Source of the DNA: Pseudomonadota bacterium
GTDB taxonomy: Bacteria > Pseudomonadota > Alphaproteobacteria > Rhizobiales > Xanthobacteraceae
DNA length: 5,604 nucleotides
Assembly: GCA_023391175.1 (NCBI GenBank)
Contig: JAEWBL010000220.1
Coordinates: 1-5,604 of the forward strand
Direction: 5' to 3'
This document shows positions 1 to 5,604 of this stretch, piece after piece. The notes below the pieces were generated by a model. It was given only the letters and a program-made list of their open reading frames with translations. It was not told where the DNA came from and did no database searches. Both the position numbers and the translations under genes were made by a program. Positions within the stretch are counted from its first letter, which is position 1. Each line of letters opens with the position of its first letter.

Positions 1-127
1 GATGGTGCGACCGATGCGCCGGCGAACAATGTGATCTTAACCGGGTTCGCGCACTTCGCCACCCGTTCACATCAAGAAATGTTCCGTTTTGGCGCGATCG
101 GAAGACCTGTCACGGCGATTTGAGGGC
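1..127. other. Unassigned flank downstream of the regulator gene
   Basis: No gene is supported here. A plus-strand frame is open from base 1 to a TGA at 121-123 and could be the last 40 codons of a gene entering from outside, but the peptide shows no recognisable motif. No clear hairpin plus T-run terminator for the regulator gene is visible. Confidence 0.3.
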
Positions 128-1165
128 TCAGAGCGGCGAGAGATAGGGGAGGGGGCCCGGGGAGAACTCCCGCCGCACCCGGTCCAGCCGCTCCACGGCG
201 CGGCCGAACGATCCCCGCAGATGGTCCCGCAGGGCGTCCGCAGCGCCCTCCACGTCCGCCGCGGCAAGACGCTCGGCCACATCGAGATGTTCGCCGATGA
301 AGGGCTCGCGGCCGTGGGGCTGGGGGGCGCGCGCATAGAGGAAGGTGAGAGCGACCAGCAGCGTCTGGCAGATGGCCAGCGCCTCCATAAGCGTGGCATT
401 GCCGCAGCGGCCCAGCAGGCCGACGTGCAGTTCGTTCTCCAGCGCGCCGAGGCGGGCGCCGTCCACCGCGTCGGGATGGGCGGCGGCATCGCGCAGGTTG
501 GCCCGCAGCGCCGCCACCTGGCCGGGGGCAAGGCGCGGAAAGGCGAGCCGCAGCGCCGCCGGCTCCAGGATGGCGCGCATCTCGAACAGCTCGGCCACAT
601 AAGCCGGCGTCAGCGCCGGAGCGTACCAGTGCAGGCGGCTGTCCTTGCGCACGACGCCCCTTTGGTTGAGCCGGGACAGGACCTCGCGCGCGACCGTGCG
701 GCTCACGCCGTAATAAGCGGCGAGATGGTTCTCCACCACGCGGAAGGCGCCGAGCGCGGTGCGCGAGACCACCTCCTGCTCCACGTCCGCATAGATGCGC
801 TGCCAGGTTGATTCGGGCGCGAGCTGGATCGGCGCCTCATCGCTTGTGCCCTTCGAGGAAACAGCGGGCGCAGGCCCCGCGAGGGGCATCACCTCGAAGC
901 CGTGGCCGTCGCTGCGGCTGACCAGCCCCACCCGTTCCAGCCGTGCCAGCGCCTGCCGCGCCGGTGCGCGGGAGATGCCGAATCGCTCGGCGATGCGGGA
1001 TTCCAGCAGCCGCTCGCCGGGGACGAGCGCGCCGGAGGCGATCTGCGCGGCGAGGATGTCGAAGGCACGTTCGTGCAGGCGCGGGGCGATGCCGGCCACG
1101 GGGCGCGCGGGGCCTTCGTCACCGGGCGTCGGCTTGGCCGGGGCCGCGGTGGCGGTGTCAGTCAT
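128..1165 (-). CDS. GntR/FCD-family transcriptional regulator with two tandem winged-helix domains
   Basis: A 345-residue protein read from ATG at 1165. It is a cytoplasmic DNA-binding regulator. Seen in the sequence: a low-complexity Ala/Pro N-terminus (1-25); a first GntR-type winged helix (about 29-93) with the helix-turn-helix ESRIAERFGISRAPARQAL; a linker (about 94-118); a second winged helix (about 120-183) with ENHLAAYYGVSRTVAREVL; then an all-alpha FCD ligand domain (about 187-330). The FCD metal-site histidines appear present (H247, H293, H315), with E243 where Asp is usual. Ordinary FCD regulators have one HTH and about 220-250 residues, so the extra length is a duplicated DNA-binding domain. 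Divergent from the Ldh-family dehydrogenase, its likely target; the ligand is unknown. In-frame starts at 1192 (ATG) and 1210 (GTG) are possible, and no start has a strong Shine-Dalgarno. Family call very secure, target inferred. Confidence 0.93.
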   Translation of the reverse strand: MTDTATAAPAKPTPGDEGPARPVAGIAPRLHERAFDILAAQIASGALVPGERLLESRIAERFGISRAPARQALARLERVGLVSRSDGHGFEVMPLAGPAPAVSSKGTSDEAPIQLAPESTWQRIYADVEQEVVSRTALGAFRVVENHLAAYYGVSRTVAREVLSRLNQRGVVRKDSRLHWYAPALTPAYVAELFEMRAILEPAALRLAFPRLAPGQVAALRANLRDAAAHPDAVDGARLGALENELHVGLLGRCGNATLMEALAICQTLLVALTFLYARAPQPHGREPFIGEHLDVAERLAAADVEGAADALRDHLRGSFGRAVERLDRVRREFSPGPLPYLSPL

Positions 1166-1239
1166 CGCGTTCCGTCCGCTCACGCCTCTCATCCGTCGTT
1201 TCCGCCGCACCGGTCACGGCCCGGCGGCAAGGTGCCCCA

Positions 1240-1277
1240 CCAACGGGCAAGTGCCAAGCTATCCAACGGGTTGCCCG
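1240..1277. repeat. CCAACGGG direct repeat with overlapping inverted repeat
   Basis: CCAACGGG occurs at 1240-1247 and again at 1263-1270, start to start 23 bases. The first copy continues into CGGGCAA (1244-1250), whose exact reverse complement TTGCCCG lies at 1271-1277, giving 7-base arms around a 20-base spacer. It sits 75-112 bases upstream of the regulator start. It could be an operator or part of a regulator leader; no function is shown by the sequence alone. Confidence 0.35.
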
Positions 1278-1300
1278 ATGGTTTGCCGGCTGACCCGATG

Positions 1301-1315
1301 CCGCACCAAGTGCGG
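1301..1315. promoter_or_regulatory. Candidate operator: perfect hyphenated palindrome between the divergent genes
   Basis: CCGCAC, a 3-base centre CAA, then GTGCGG: a perfect 6+6 base palindrome. It lies between the regulator and dehydrogenase genes, about 12 bases upstream of a possible -35 element (TTTACA) for the dehydrogenase. GntR-family dimers bind short dyads of this size. The core does not match the common FadR-type GT-N-AC operator pattern, so assignment to the adjacent regulator is by position only. Confidence 0.4.
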
Positions 1316-1326
1316 TATGAAAGAAG

Positions 1327-1364
1327 TTTACACCTCTACTGTCCAGTGCATACATAAGACACTG
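1327..1364 (+). promoter_or_regulatory. Possible dehydrogenase promoter with overlapping CAGTG/CACTG dyad
   Basis: TTTACA at 1327-1332 resembles a sigma-70 -35 element (5 of 6 to TTGACA). The only -10 candidates are poor: TACATA starting 18 bases later, or CATAAG 20 bases later. A dyad, CAGTG (1344-1348) and CACTG (1360-1364), spans the presumed -10 and start region, where a repressor would act. It lies about 50-90 bases upstream of the dehydrogenase start codon. The sequence match is modest. Confidence 0.3.
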
Positions 1365-1415
1365 AGTGGCGACGTCTGAGCGCCACTCCGAAGTTTGCCC
1401 CCAAGGATTGCCCTC

Positions 1416-2507
1416 ATGTCCGCGCCTGCTCCCGCGCCCTCGCCTGTCCGCTCCCTCGAACGGCACCGGGAGGACGCGCTGTTCGCCTTCTGCACGGCGG
1501 CCCTCGCGGCGGCGGGGGCGGATCCGGCGAGTGCCGAGGCGGCGGCCCGCGCCATGCTGCACGGCTCGCGGTTCGGGGTGGACAGCCACGGTGTGCGGCT
1601 GCTCGACCATTATGTGACCGTCATCGAGGGCGGGCGGGTGAACGGTCGTCCCACGCTCGACTTCCGGGCGGGCGCGGCGGCGGTGGCGACGCTTGATGCC
1701 GGCCACGGCCACGGCGCGCGCGCTGCCTATGCGGCCATGGACCGGGCCATGGAAAACGCTGCCCTCTACGGCATCGGCGCAGTAGCCATCCGCAATTCGT
1801 CCCACTTCGGCGCTGCAGGGGCCTATGCGCTGGCGGCGGCGGAAAAAGGCTTCATCGGTCTCGCCTTCTGCAATTCGGACAGCTTCGTGCGCCTGCACGG
1901 CGGCGCGGAGCGCTTTCACGGCACCAATCCCATCGCCATGGGCGTGCCGGTGAAGGGGGAGGCGCCGTGGTTCCTCGACATGGCCACCAGCGCCGTCCCC
2001 TATAACCGCGTGCTGCTCTACCGCAGCCTGGAGCAATCCCTGCCGCAGGAAGTCGCCTCCGATGGCGACGGCTTCGACACCACCGATCCGCACAAGGTGG
2101 AGATGCTGGCGCCGCTGGGGGCGGCCTTCGGCTTCAAGGGGGCGGCCCTGGCCGGCGTGGTGGAGGTGTTCAGCGCGGTTCTGGCCGGCGCGCGGCTGTC
2201 GTTCGACATTGCGCCCATGGGCGGGCCGGATTTCGGCACCCCGCGCAATGTCGGGGCCTTCGTGATGGCGATGAAGCCGGGGGCCTTCCTGCCGGAGGAG
2301 GAGTTCGACGCCGCCATGCAGCGCTATCGGCACACCCTGCGCAATTCACGTGCGGCGCCGGGAGATATGGTGATGGCGCCGGGCGACCGGGAATGGAAGG
2401 TGGCGGACGAGCGCCGCCGGGACGGCATTCCCATCGATCCCGCCACCGCCGAGGCTTTTGACCGCCTCGCCGCGCGATTCGGCCTTACCCGACCGAAAGC
2501 CGTTTAA
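1416..2507 (+). CDS. Ldh_2-family NAD(P)-dependent oxidoreductase (malate/L-lactate dehydrogenase-like)
   Basis: A 363-residue cytoplasmic oxidoreductase. The Ldh_2 family reduces 2-oxo acids or cyclic imino acids, or oxidises 2-hydroxy acids, with NAD(P)(H); members include ureidoglycolate, sulfolactate and malate dehydrogenases and delta1-piperideine-2-carboxylate reductase. Seen: DSHGVRLL (56-63) with the family's Ser-His pair, RNSSHFGAAGAYA (126-138), HGTNPIAMG (168-176), DMATS (188-192), GFKGAALAG (239-247) and a C-terminal APGDREW (321-327). Length is normal for the family. ATG at 1416 is chosen because AAGGA (1403-1407) lies 8 bases upstream; an in-frame TTG at 1395 would place that Shine-Dalgarno inside the gene. 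The segment after DMATS (PYNRVLLYRS) differs from classical malate/ureidoglycolate enzymes as I recall them, so the substrate is left open. Probably controlled by the divergent GntR/FCD regulator. Confidence 0.95.
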   Translation: MSAPAPAPSPVRSLERHREDALFAFCTAALAAAGADPASAEAAARAMLHGSRFGVDSHGVRLLDHYVTVIEGGRVNGRPTLDFRAGAAAVATLDAGHGHGARAAYAAMDRAMENAALYGIGAVAIRNSSHFGAAGAYALAAAEKGFIGLAFCNSDSFVRLHGGAERFHGTNPIAMGVPVKGEAPWFLDMATSAVPYNRVLLYRSLEQSLPQEVASDGDGFDTTDPHKVEMLAPLGAAFGFKGAALAGVVEVFSAVLAGARLSFDIAPMGGPDFGTPRNVGAFVMAMKPGAFLPEEEFDAAMQRYRHTLRNSRAAPGDMVMAPGDREWKVADERRRDGIPIDPATAEAFDRLAARFGLTRPKAV

Positions 2508-2518
2508 GCTCGGGCCTT

Positions 2519-2608
2519 TCAGCCGAAGATGACCGCCGCGACGATGATGCCGTAGGCGGTGAGGAAGAGCAGGCTGTCCCGCAGGACCTGTCCGCGAACC
2601 GCTGTCAT
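2519..2608 (-). CDS. Small single-span membrane protein, 29 residues
   Basis: An ATG (2608) to TGA (2519) ORF of 29 codons. Residues 1-12 are polar with two Arg (R5, R10) and one Asp (D11). Residues 13-29 (LLFLTAYGIIVAAVIFG) form one hydrophobic helix running to the last residue, so a membrane micropeptide with the N-terminus inside is likely. Support for coding: GAGG 6 bases before the ATG, an AT-rich promoter-like region upstream, and 26 of 29 sense codons ending in G or C, like the neighbouring genes. It is convergent with the dehydrogenase, with 11 bases between the stops. I do not recognise a family; roles known for such micropeptides (modulating a membrane complex or transporter) are only analogies. 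Confidence 0.55.
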   Translation of the reverse strand: MTAVRGQVLRDSLLFLTAYGIIVAAVIFG

Positions 2609-2617
2609 GGTGGGCCT

Positions 2618-2672
2618 CGTGGATTTCACTTTCGACTATTTCGCCGAATTTAATATCTAATGTGAATCCACG
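2618..2672. repeat. Interrupted inverted repeat around the small-gene promoter
   Basis: CGTGGATTTCAC (2618-2629) is the reverse complement of GTGAATCCACG (2662-2672) with one extra base, giving 11-12 base arms around a 32-base spacer. The outer arm overlaps the putative -35/spacer and the inner arm lies just upstream of the Shine-Dalgarno. If the promoter call is right, the arms flank the start site as two protein-binding half-sites and do not form an RNA stem. If transcription starts further upstream, they could form a 5' UTR hairpin. Confidence 0.45.
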
Positions 2673-2676
2673 TCAA
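2648..2676 (-). promoter_or_regulatory. Putative sigma-70 promoter for the 29-residue membrane protein gene
   Basis: On the minus strand TTGACG (2676-2671) fits a -35 element. TATTAA (2655-2650) follows after 15 bases, or TTAAAT (2653-2648) after 17; each matches TATAAT at 4 of 6. This is the most AT-rich stretch in the window. It would start transcription about 30-35 bases before the ATG at 2608. It could also lie downstream of, and receive read-through from, the purD-thioesterase operon. Confidence 0.45.
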
Positions 2677-2697
2677 AAACATAATTTCTATGTGAAT
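2660..2697 (+). repeat. ATGTGAAT direct repeat, 30-base period
   Basis: ATGTGAAT is found at 2660-2667 and 2690-2697, exactly 30 bases apart, close to three helical turns. The first copy is part of the inverted repeat arm described for 2618-2672. Together there are three GTGAA boxes across about 80 bases upstream of the small membrane-protein gene. Confidence 0.4.
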
Positions 2698-2759
2698 TTG
2701 GCGCGCGGAAAGGCATCTCCTGCGAAAGCAAAAGCGATCGGTTCAGGCGTTCAGGTCGG

Positions 2760-3188
2760 TCAGGCCATCCGGAGCGCTTCGAGGGCGGCGCGCATGTCGT
2801 CGGGCAGGGGAGCGGCGCGGCGTTCGGTAAGATCGAACAGCACCACCACCGTTTCGGCCGTTGCCATGCACTGGCCATCCTGGAAGATGGCCTGCTTGAG
2901 GCCCACCGAGCTGCGGCCGAGGGAGATGACGCCCGTGCCGATCTCCGCCTCGCCCGGCCAGTGCATCTCCGCCCGGTAGTCGAGCACGAGGCGGACCAGG
3001 GCGAAGCCCATGCCCTGCGGGGCCAGCCGGCGCGGAGTCAGCAGCAGGTGGGTGCGCCCCGTCTCCAGGAAGGTCGAGAACACCGCATTGTTGACATGGC
3101 CGAGCATGTCGGTGTCGCCATAGCGGATGGTATCCCGCGCCTTCACCGGGAAATCGCCGAGGGCGGGAAGGGGCGCCTTCTCGGCCAT
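2760..3188 (-). CDS. Acyl-CoA thioesterase, 4HBT hotdog-fold family
   Basis: A 142-residue single hotdog domain, the normal size for the 4-hydroxybenzoyl-CoA thioesterase/YbgC-like family, which hydrolyses acyl- or aryl-CoA thioesters in the cytoplasm. The family signature is plain: YGDTDMLGHVNNAVFSTFLETGR (23-45, quoted in two parts: YGDTDMLGHVNN and AVFSTFLETGR). D27 corresponds to the catalytic Asp of 4-hydroxybenzoyl-CoA thioesterase. It has no signal peptide or membrane segment. The start at 3188 shares its A with the purD stop (TGATG), and GGAAAGG lies just upstream inside purD, so it should be translated by coupling from the purD message. A longer in-frame reading upstream overlaps purD and is rejected. 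The substrate cannot be told from sequence, and purine synthesis has no obvious thioester, so the pairing may be convenience of expression. Confidence 0.93.
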   Translation of the reverse strand: MAEKAPLPALGDFPVKARDTIRYGDTDMLGHVNNAVFSTFLETGRTHLLLTPRRLAPQGMGFALVRLVLDYRAEMHWPGEAEIGTGVISLGRSSVGLKQAIFQDGQCMATAETVVVLFDLTERRAAPLPDDMRAALEALRMA

Positions 3189-4453
3189 CAGCCGGCCTTT
3201 CCGAGCGCGCGCCAGCCAATGTCGGAGCGGAAGAAGCCGTCCGGCCAGTCGATCCGGGCGATGGCGGCATAGGCGCGTTCGCGGGCCTCGGCCAGCGTCG
3301 CGCCAGTGGCGGTGACGTTCAGCACGCGCCCGCCGTTGGAGACGAGCGTGCCGCCCTTCATCCGCGTGCCGGCCTGGAACACGGTGACGCCCTCCAGCGC
3401 CGACGCCTCCCCGAGGCCGCCGATGGGCGAGCCGATCTGGTGCGGGCCGGGATAACCGCGGGAGGCATAGACCACCGTTATGGCGGAGACCGGGGCCCAC
3501 TGCGGCGTCACCTCGGCGAGGCGGCCGGCGGCGGTCGCGTGGAGCACCTCCACGAGATCGCCGGCGAAGCGCGGCATCAGCACCTGGCATTCGGGATCGC
3601 CGAAGCGGCAATTGTATTCCACCAGCTTGGGGCCGGAGGCGGTGAGCATGAGCCCGGCATAGAGCACGCCGCGATAGGGCGTTCCGGCCTTGGCCATGGC
3701 GCGGGCGGTGGGGATCAGGATCTCCTCCAGCGCCCGGCGCTCCAGCTCTTCCGTCAGGACCGGAGCGGGTGAATAGGCGCCCATGCCGCCGGTGTTGGGG
3801 CCAAGGTCGCCGTCATAGGCGCGCTTGTGGTCCTGGGCGCTGCCGAAGGCGACGACGGTTTCGCCGTCCACGAGGGCGAACAGGCTCGCCTCCTCGCCCT
3901 CCATGAATTCCTCGATGAGCACTTCGGTGCCGCCACCGGCGAACACCTGCTCCACCGCATCCACCGCTTCCTCGACGGTGAGGGCGACGACCACGCCCTT
4001 GCCGGCCATCAGCCCGTCCGCCTTCACCACGATGGGCGCGCCCTGCGCGCGGATGTAGGCGGCGGCCTCGGCGGTGGAGGTAAAACGGCCGAAGGCGGCG
4101 GTGGGGATGCCGTTCGCCTTGCACAATTCCTTGGTGAAGAGCTTGGAGCCCTCCAGCCGGGCGGCCGCCGCGGTGGGACCGAAGGCGAGGATGCCGGCGG
4201 CGGCGAGCCGATCCACGAGGCCGGCCACAAGGGGCGCCTCGGGGCCGACCACCACCAGGTCGATGGTGTGTTCCTGACACCACTTCACGATGGTGTCGTG
4301 GGCGGACAGCGGGATGCCTTCCACCACGTCTGCGAACTCGGCGATGCCCGGATTGCCGGGCAAGGCGTAGAACTGACCAATGGTGGGGCTCTGCGCCAGC
4401 TTCCAGGCGAGGGCGTGCTCACGCCCTCCCGAACCGAGCAGCAGGATGTTCAT
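3188..4453 (-). CDS. purD: Phosphoribosylamine--glycine ligase (GAR synthetase)
   Basis: A 421-residue enzyme, standard length for bacterial PurD. It catalyses the second step of de novo purine synthesis: 5-phosphoribosylamine plus glycine plus ATP gives glycinamide ribonucleotide, ADP and phosphate. Seen: N-terminal [13 protein letters not shown] (7-19), GNPGIAEFA (33-41), VVGPEAPL (68-75), ATP-grasp lid [11 protein letters not shown] (144-154), [20 protein letters not shown] (208-227), the family signature RFGDPECQ (283-290) with the metal-binding acidic residues, and the C-terminal SRGYPG (331-336). The start has a strong purine-rich Shine-Dalgarno (GGGGGAGG) 4 bases before the ATG. First gene of an operon with the thioesterase and divergent from xseA; it looks intact and functional. 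Confidence 0.99.
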   Translation of the reverse strand: MNILLLGSGGREHALAWKLAQSPTIGQFYALPGNPGIAEFADVVEGIPLSAHDTIVKWCQEHTIDLVVVGPEAPLVAGLVDRLAAAGILAFGPTAAAARLEGSKLFTKELCKANGIPTAAFGRFTSTAEAAAYIRAQGAPIVVKADGLMAGKGVVVALTVEEAVDAVEQVFAGGGTEVLIEEFMEGEEASLFALVDGETVVAFGSAQDHKRAYDGDLGPNTGGMGAYSPAPVLTEELERRALEEILIPTARAMAKAGTPYRGVLYAGLMLTASGPKLVEYNCRFGDPECQVLMPRFAGDLVEVLHATAAGRLAEVTPQWAPVSAITVVYASRGYPGPHQIGSPIGGLGEASALEGVTVFQAGTRMKGGTLVSNGGRVLNVTATGATLAEARERAYAAIARIDWPDGFFRSDIGWRALGKAG

Positions 4454-4620
4454 GCGGCCTCCCCCGAGTTTCCGGCGGTCTTGGTTTCCGACGATCTTGG
4501 TTTTCTGCTCTCATCGCCTATCGGCTCAAGGCCGCGCAAACAAGGGGCAGGGCTCTGCGCTCGCCGCATGGGGCACCTTCCCGTTATGCTGGTTGGCCAC
4601 CCATCCGGGTTTCGATTCGC
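4454..4620. promoter_or_regulatory. Divergent purD/xseA control region with TCTTGGTTT direct repeat
   Basis: This 167-base spacer must hold the promoters of both purD (minus) and xseA (plus). TCTTGGTTT occurs at 4479-4487 and 4495-4503, a 9-base direct repeat with 16-base period, starting 26 bases upstream of the purD start codon. I could not pick convincing -35/-10 pairs for either gene, and I see no PurR-type palindrome or clear riboswitch fold by eye. Confidence 0.4.
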
Positions 4621-5604
4621 ATGACCGATGATGCCGAAGTCAGGGCCAATGCGCCCGAATGGAGCGTTTCCGAGCTGTCCGCCGCCTTGCGCCGGACGGT
4701 GGAGGACGCCTATGGCCACGTTCGGGTGCGCGGTGAAATTTCCGGCTATCGCGGGCCCCATTCCTCCGGCCACGCCTATTTCTGCCTCAAGGATGCCGGC
4801 GCGCGGCTCGATGCGGTGATCTGGAAGGGCACCTTCCAGCGCCTGCGCCTCAAGCCCGAGGAAGGGCTGGAGGTGGTGGCGACGGGCAAGCTCACCACCT
4901 ATCCGGGAAAGTCTGGCTACCAGATCGTCATCGAGGCGCTGGAGTTCGCCGGTGCCGGCGCCATCATGGCCATGCTGGACGAGCGCAAGCGCCGCCTTGC
5001 GGCCGAAGGCCTGTTCGATCCCGCCCGCAAGCAGGAATTGCCGTTCCTGCCCAAGGTGATCGGCGTCGTCACCTCGCCCACCGGGGCGGTGATCCGCGAC
5101 ATCCTGCATCGCCTCAACGATCGATTCCCCCGCCGGGTGCTGGTCTGGCCGGTGCGGGTGCAGGGCGAAACCTCGGCGGCGGAGGTGGCGGCTGCGATCC
5201 GCGGCTTCAACGATCTGCCCGAGGGCGGGGCGATCCCCCGGCCGGATGTGATCGTGGTGGCGCGGGGCGGCGGCGCGCTGGAGGATCTGCTCGGCTTCTC
5301 CGACGAGGCGGTGGTGCGGGCAGCGGCGGAGAGCATGATCCCGCTGGTCTCGGCCGTCGGCCACGAGACCGACGTGACCCTCATCGATTTCGCCGCCGAC
5401 GTGCGCGCGCCAACCCCCACGGCTGCGGCCGAGATAGTGGTGCCTGTGCGCACCGATCTCATCGCCACGGTTGAAGACCTCGGCGCGCGCCTCGTCGCCG
5501 CGCCTTTGCGCCTTCTCGACCGGCGCCGGGCGGATCTGCGCGGCCTCGCCCGGCTCCTGCCGGCGGCCGAAACCCTGCTGGCCCAGCCGCGCCAGCGCCT
5601 GGAT
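4621..5604 (+). CDS. xseA: Exodeoxyribonuclease VII large subunit (5' part, cut by window end)
   Basis: The first 328 codons are present; full-length XseA is usually about 400-540 residues, so the helical C-terminal part lies beyond the window. With several XseB small subunits it forms exonuclease VII, which degrades single-stranded DNA from either end to short oligonucleotides in repair. Seen: an N-terminal OB-fold (about 12-108) with [20 protein letters not shown] (34-53) and the AVIWKG strand (65-70); then the nuclease domain with [15 protein letters not shown] (148-162), the [17 protein letters not shown] region (213-229) and [20 protein letters not shown] (244-263) followed by PTPTAAAE. 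The frame stays open upstream without another ATG. ATG at 4621 gives the N-terminus expected for alphaproteobacterial XseA, but no good Shine-Dalgarno precedes it. Confidence 0.97.
   Translation, partial: MTDDAEVRANAPEWSVSELSAALRRTVEDAYGHVRVRGEISGYRGPHSSGHAYFCLKDAGARLDAVIWKGTFQRLRLKPEEGLEVVATGKLTTYPGKSGYQIVIEALEFAGAGAIMAMLDERKRRLAAEGLFDPARKQELPFLPKVIGVVTSPTGAVIRDILHRLNDRFPRRVLVWPVRVQGETSAAEVAAAIRGFNDLPEGGAIPRPDVIVVARGGGALEDLLGFSDEAVVRAAAESMIPLVSAVGHETDVTLIDFAADVRAPTPTAAAEIVVPVRTDLIATVEDLGARLVAAPLRLLDRRRADLRGLARLLPAAETLLAQPRQRLD

Noticed and set aside
65..84. Two GTTC words suggesting an alphaproteobacterial LexA box
   Set aside because: The SOS box in this class is GTTC-N7-GTTC; here 12 bases separate the words, so the spacing does not fit.
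89..811. 240-codon plus-strand ORF opposite the regulator gene
   Set aside because: Antisense shadow of the GntR/FCD gene; no motifs, Arg/Gly/Ala/His-rich composition and no ribosome binding site worth noting.
1240..1256. Sigma-54-like promoter on the minus strand (TGGCAC followed by TTGG)
   Set aside because: The -24 half fits, but the -12 half is GG in place of GC and is displaced by two bases; sigma-54 spacing is strict, so this is not supported.
1395..1415. TTG start 7 codons upstream for the dehydrogenase
   Set aside because: The AAGGA ribosome binding site at 1403-1407 would fall inside the gene; ATG at 1416 is correctly spaced from it.
1158..2333. Long 391-codon minus-strand ORF opposite the dehydrogenase
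   Set aside because: It is a shadow: the plus-strand frame has clear Ldh_2 motifs, while this frame is rich in Arg, His and Gly with no family resemblance, as expected from antisense reading of high-GC3 coding DNA.
2510..2526. Possible terminator between the dehydrogenase and the small convergent ORF
   Set aside because: Only a 4-base TCGG/CCGA stem with a 9-base loop and no T-run; too weak to call.
2760..3611. Extended 283-residue form of the thioesterase frame
   Set aside because: The extra N-terminal part overlaps purD out of frame and is Arg/Gly/Ala-rich noise; the hotdog domain begins right after the ATG at 3188, which has its own ribosome binding site.
4450..5364. 304-codon minus-strand ORF opposite xseA and the purD-xseA spacer
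   Set aside because: Shadow of xseA, whose plus-strand frame matches the exonuclease VII large subunit along its whole visible length.

Overview
The window is GC-rich DNA with strongly GC-biased third codon positions. Gene content and protein style point to an alphaproteobacterial chromosome of the order Hyphomicrobiales, most like the Xanthobacteraceae (Xanthobacter/Azorhizobium type). That placement is a judgement from protein sequence style, not a database result. There are no RNA genes, insertion sequences, CRISPR arrays or phage genes, and base composition looks even apart from one AT-rich patch near 2630-2700.

Layout: (1) 1-127 has no assignable gene. (2) 128-1165 on the minus strand encodes a GntR/FCD-family regulator with an unusual architecture: two winged-helix DNA-binding domains in tandem before the FCD ligand domain. 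(3) A 250-base divergent control region, 1166-1415, holds several short repeats and palindromes. (4) 1416-2507 on the plus strand encodes an NAD(P)H-dependent Ldh_2-family (malate/L-lactate dehydrogenase-like) oxidoreductase, probably the regulator's target. (5) 2519-2608 on the minus strand is a very small ORF for a 29-residue single-span membrane protein with its own ribosome binding site. An AT-rich promoter-like region with repeated GTGAAT boxes lies upstream of it. (6) 2760-3188 and 3188-4453 on the minus strand form a two-gene operon, purD followed by a 4HBT hotdog acyl-CoA thioesterase, joined by a TGATG stop-start overlap. (7) 4621 to the window end on the plus strand is the first 328 codons of xseA, the large subunit of exonuclease VII, divergent from purD.

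The purD-xseA half is ordinary housekeeping: purine biosynthesis, a small thioesterase and DNA repair. The regulator-dehydrogenase pair is an accessory metabolic unit, probably a catabolic or redox module for a 2-hydroxy/2-oxo acid or a cyclic imino acid, switched by a small metabolite bound in the FCD domain. I see no convincing new multi-gene system. The points most worth a second look are the tandem-HTH regulator with its candidate operators, and the tiny membrane-protein gene with its box-rich promoter.
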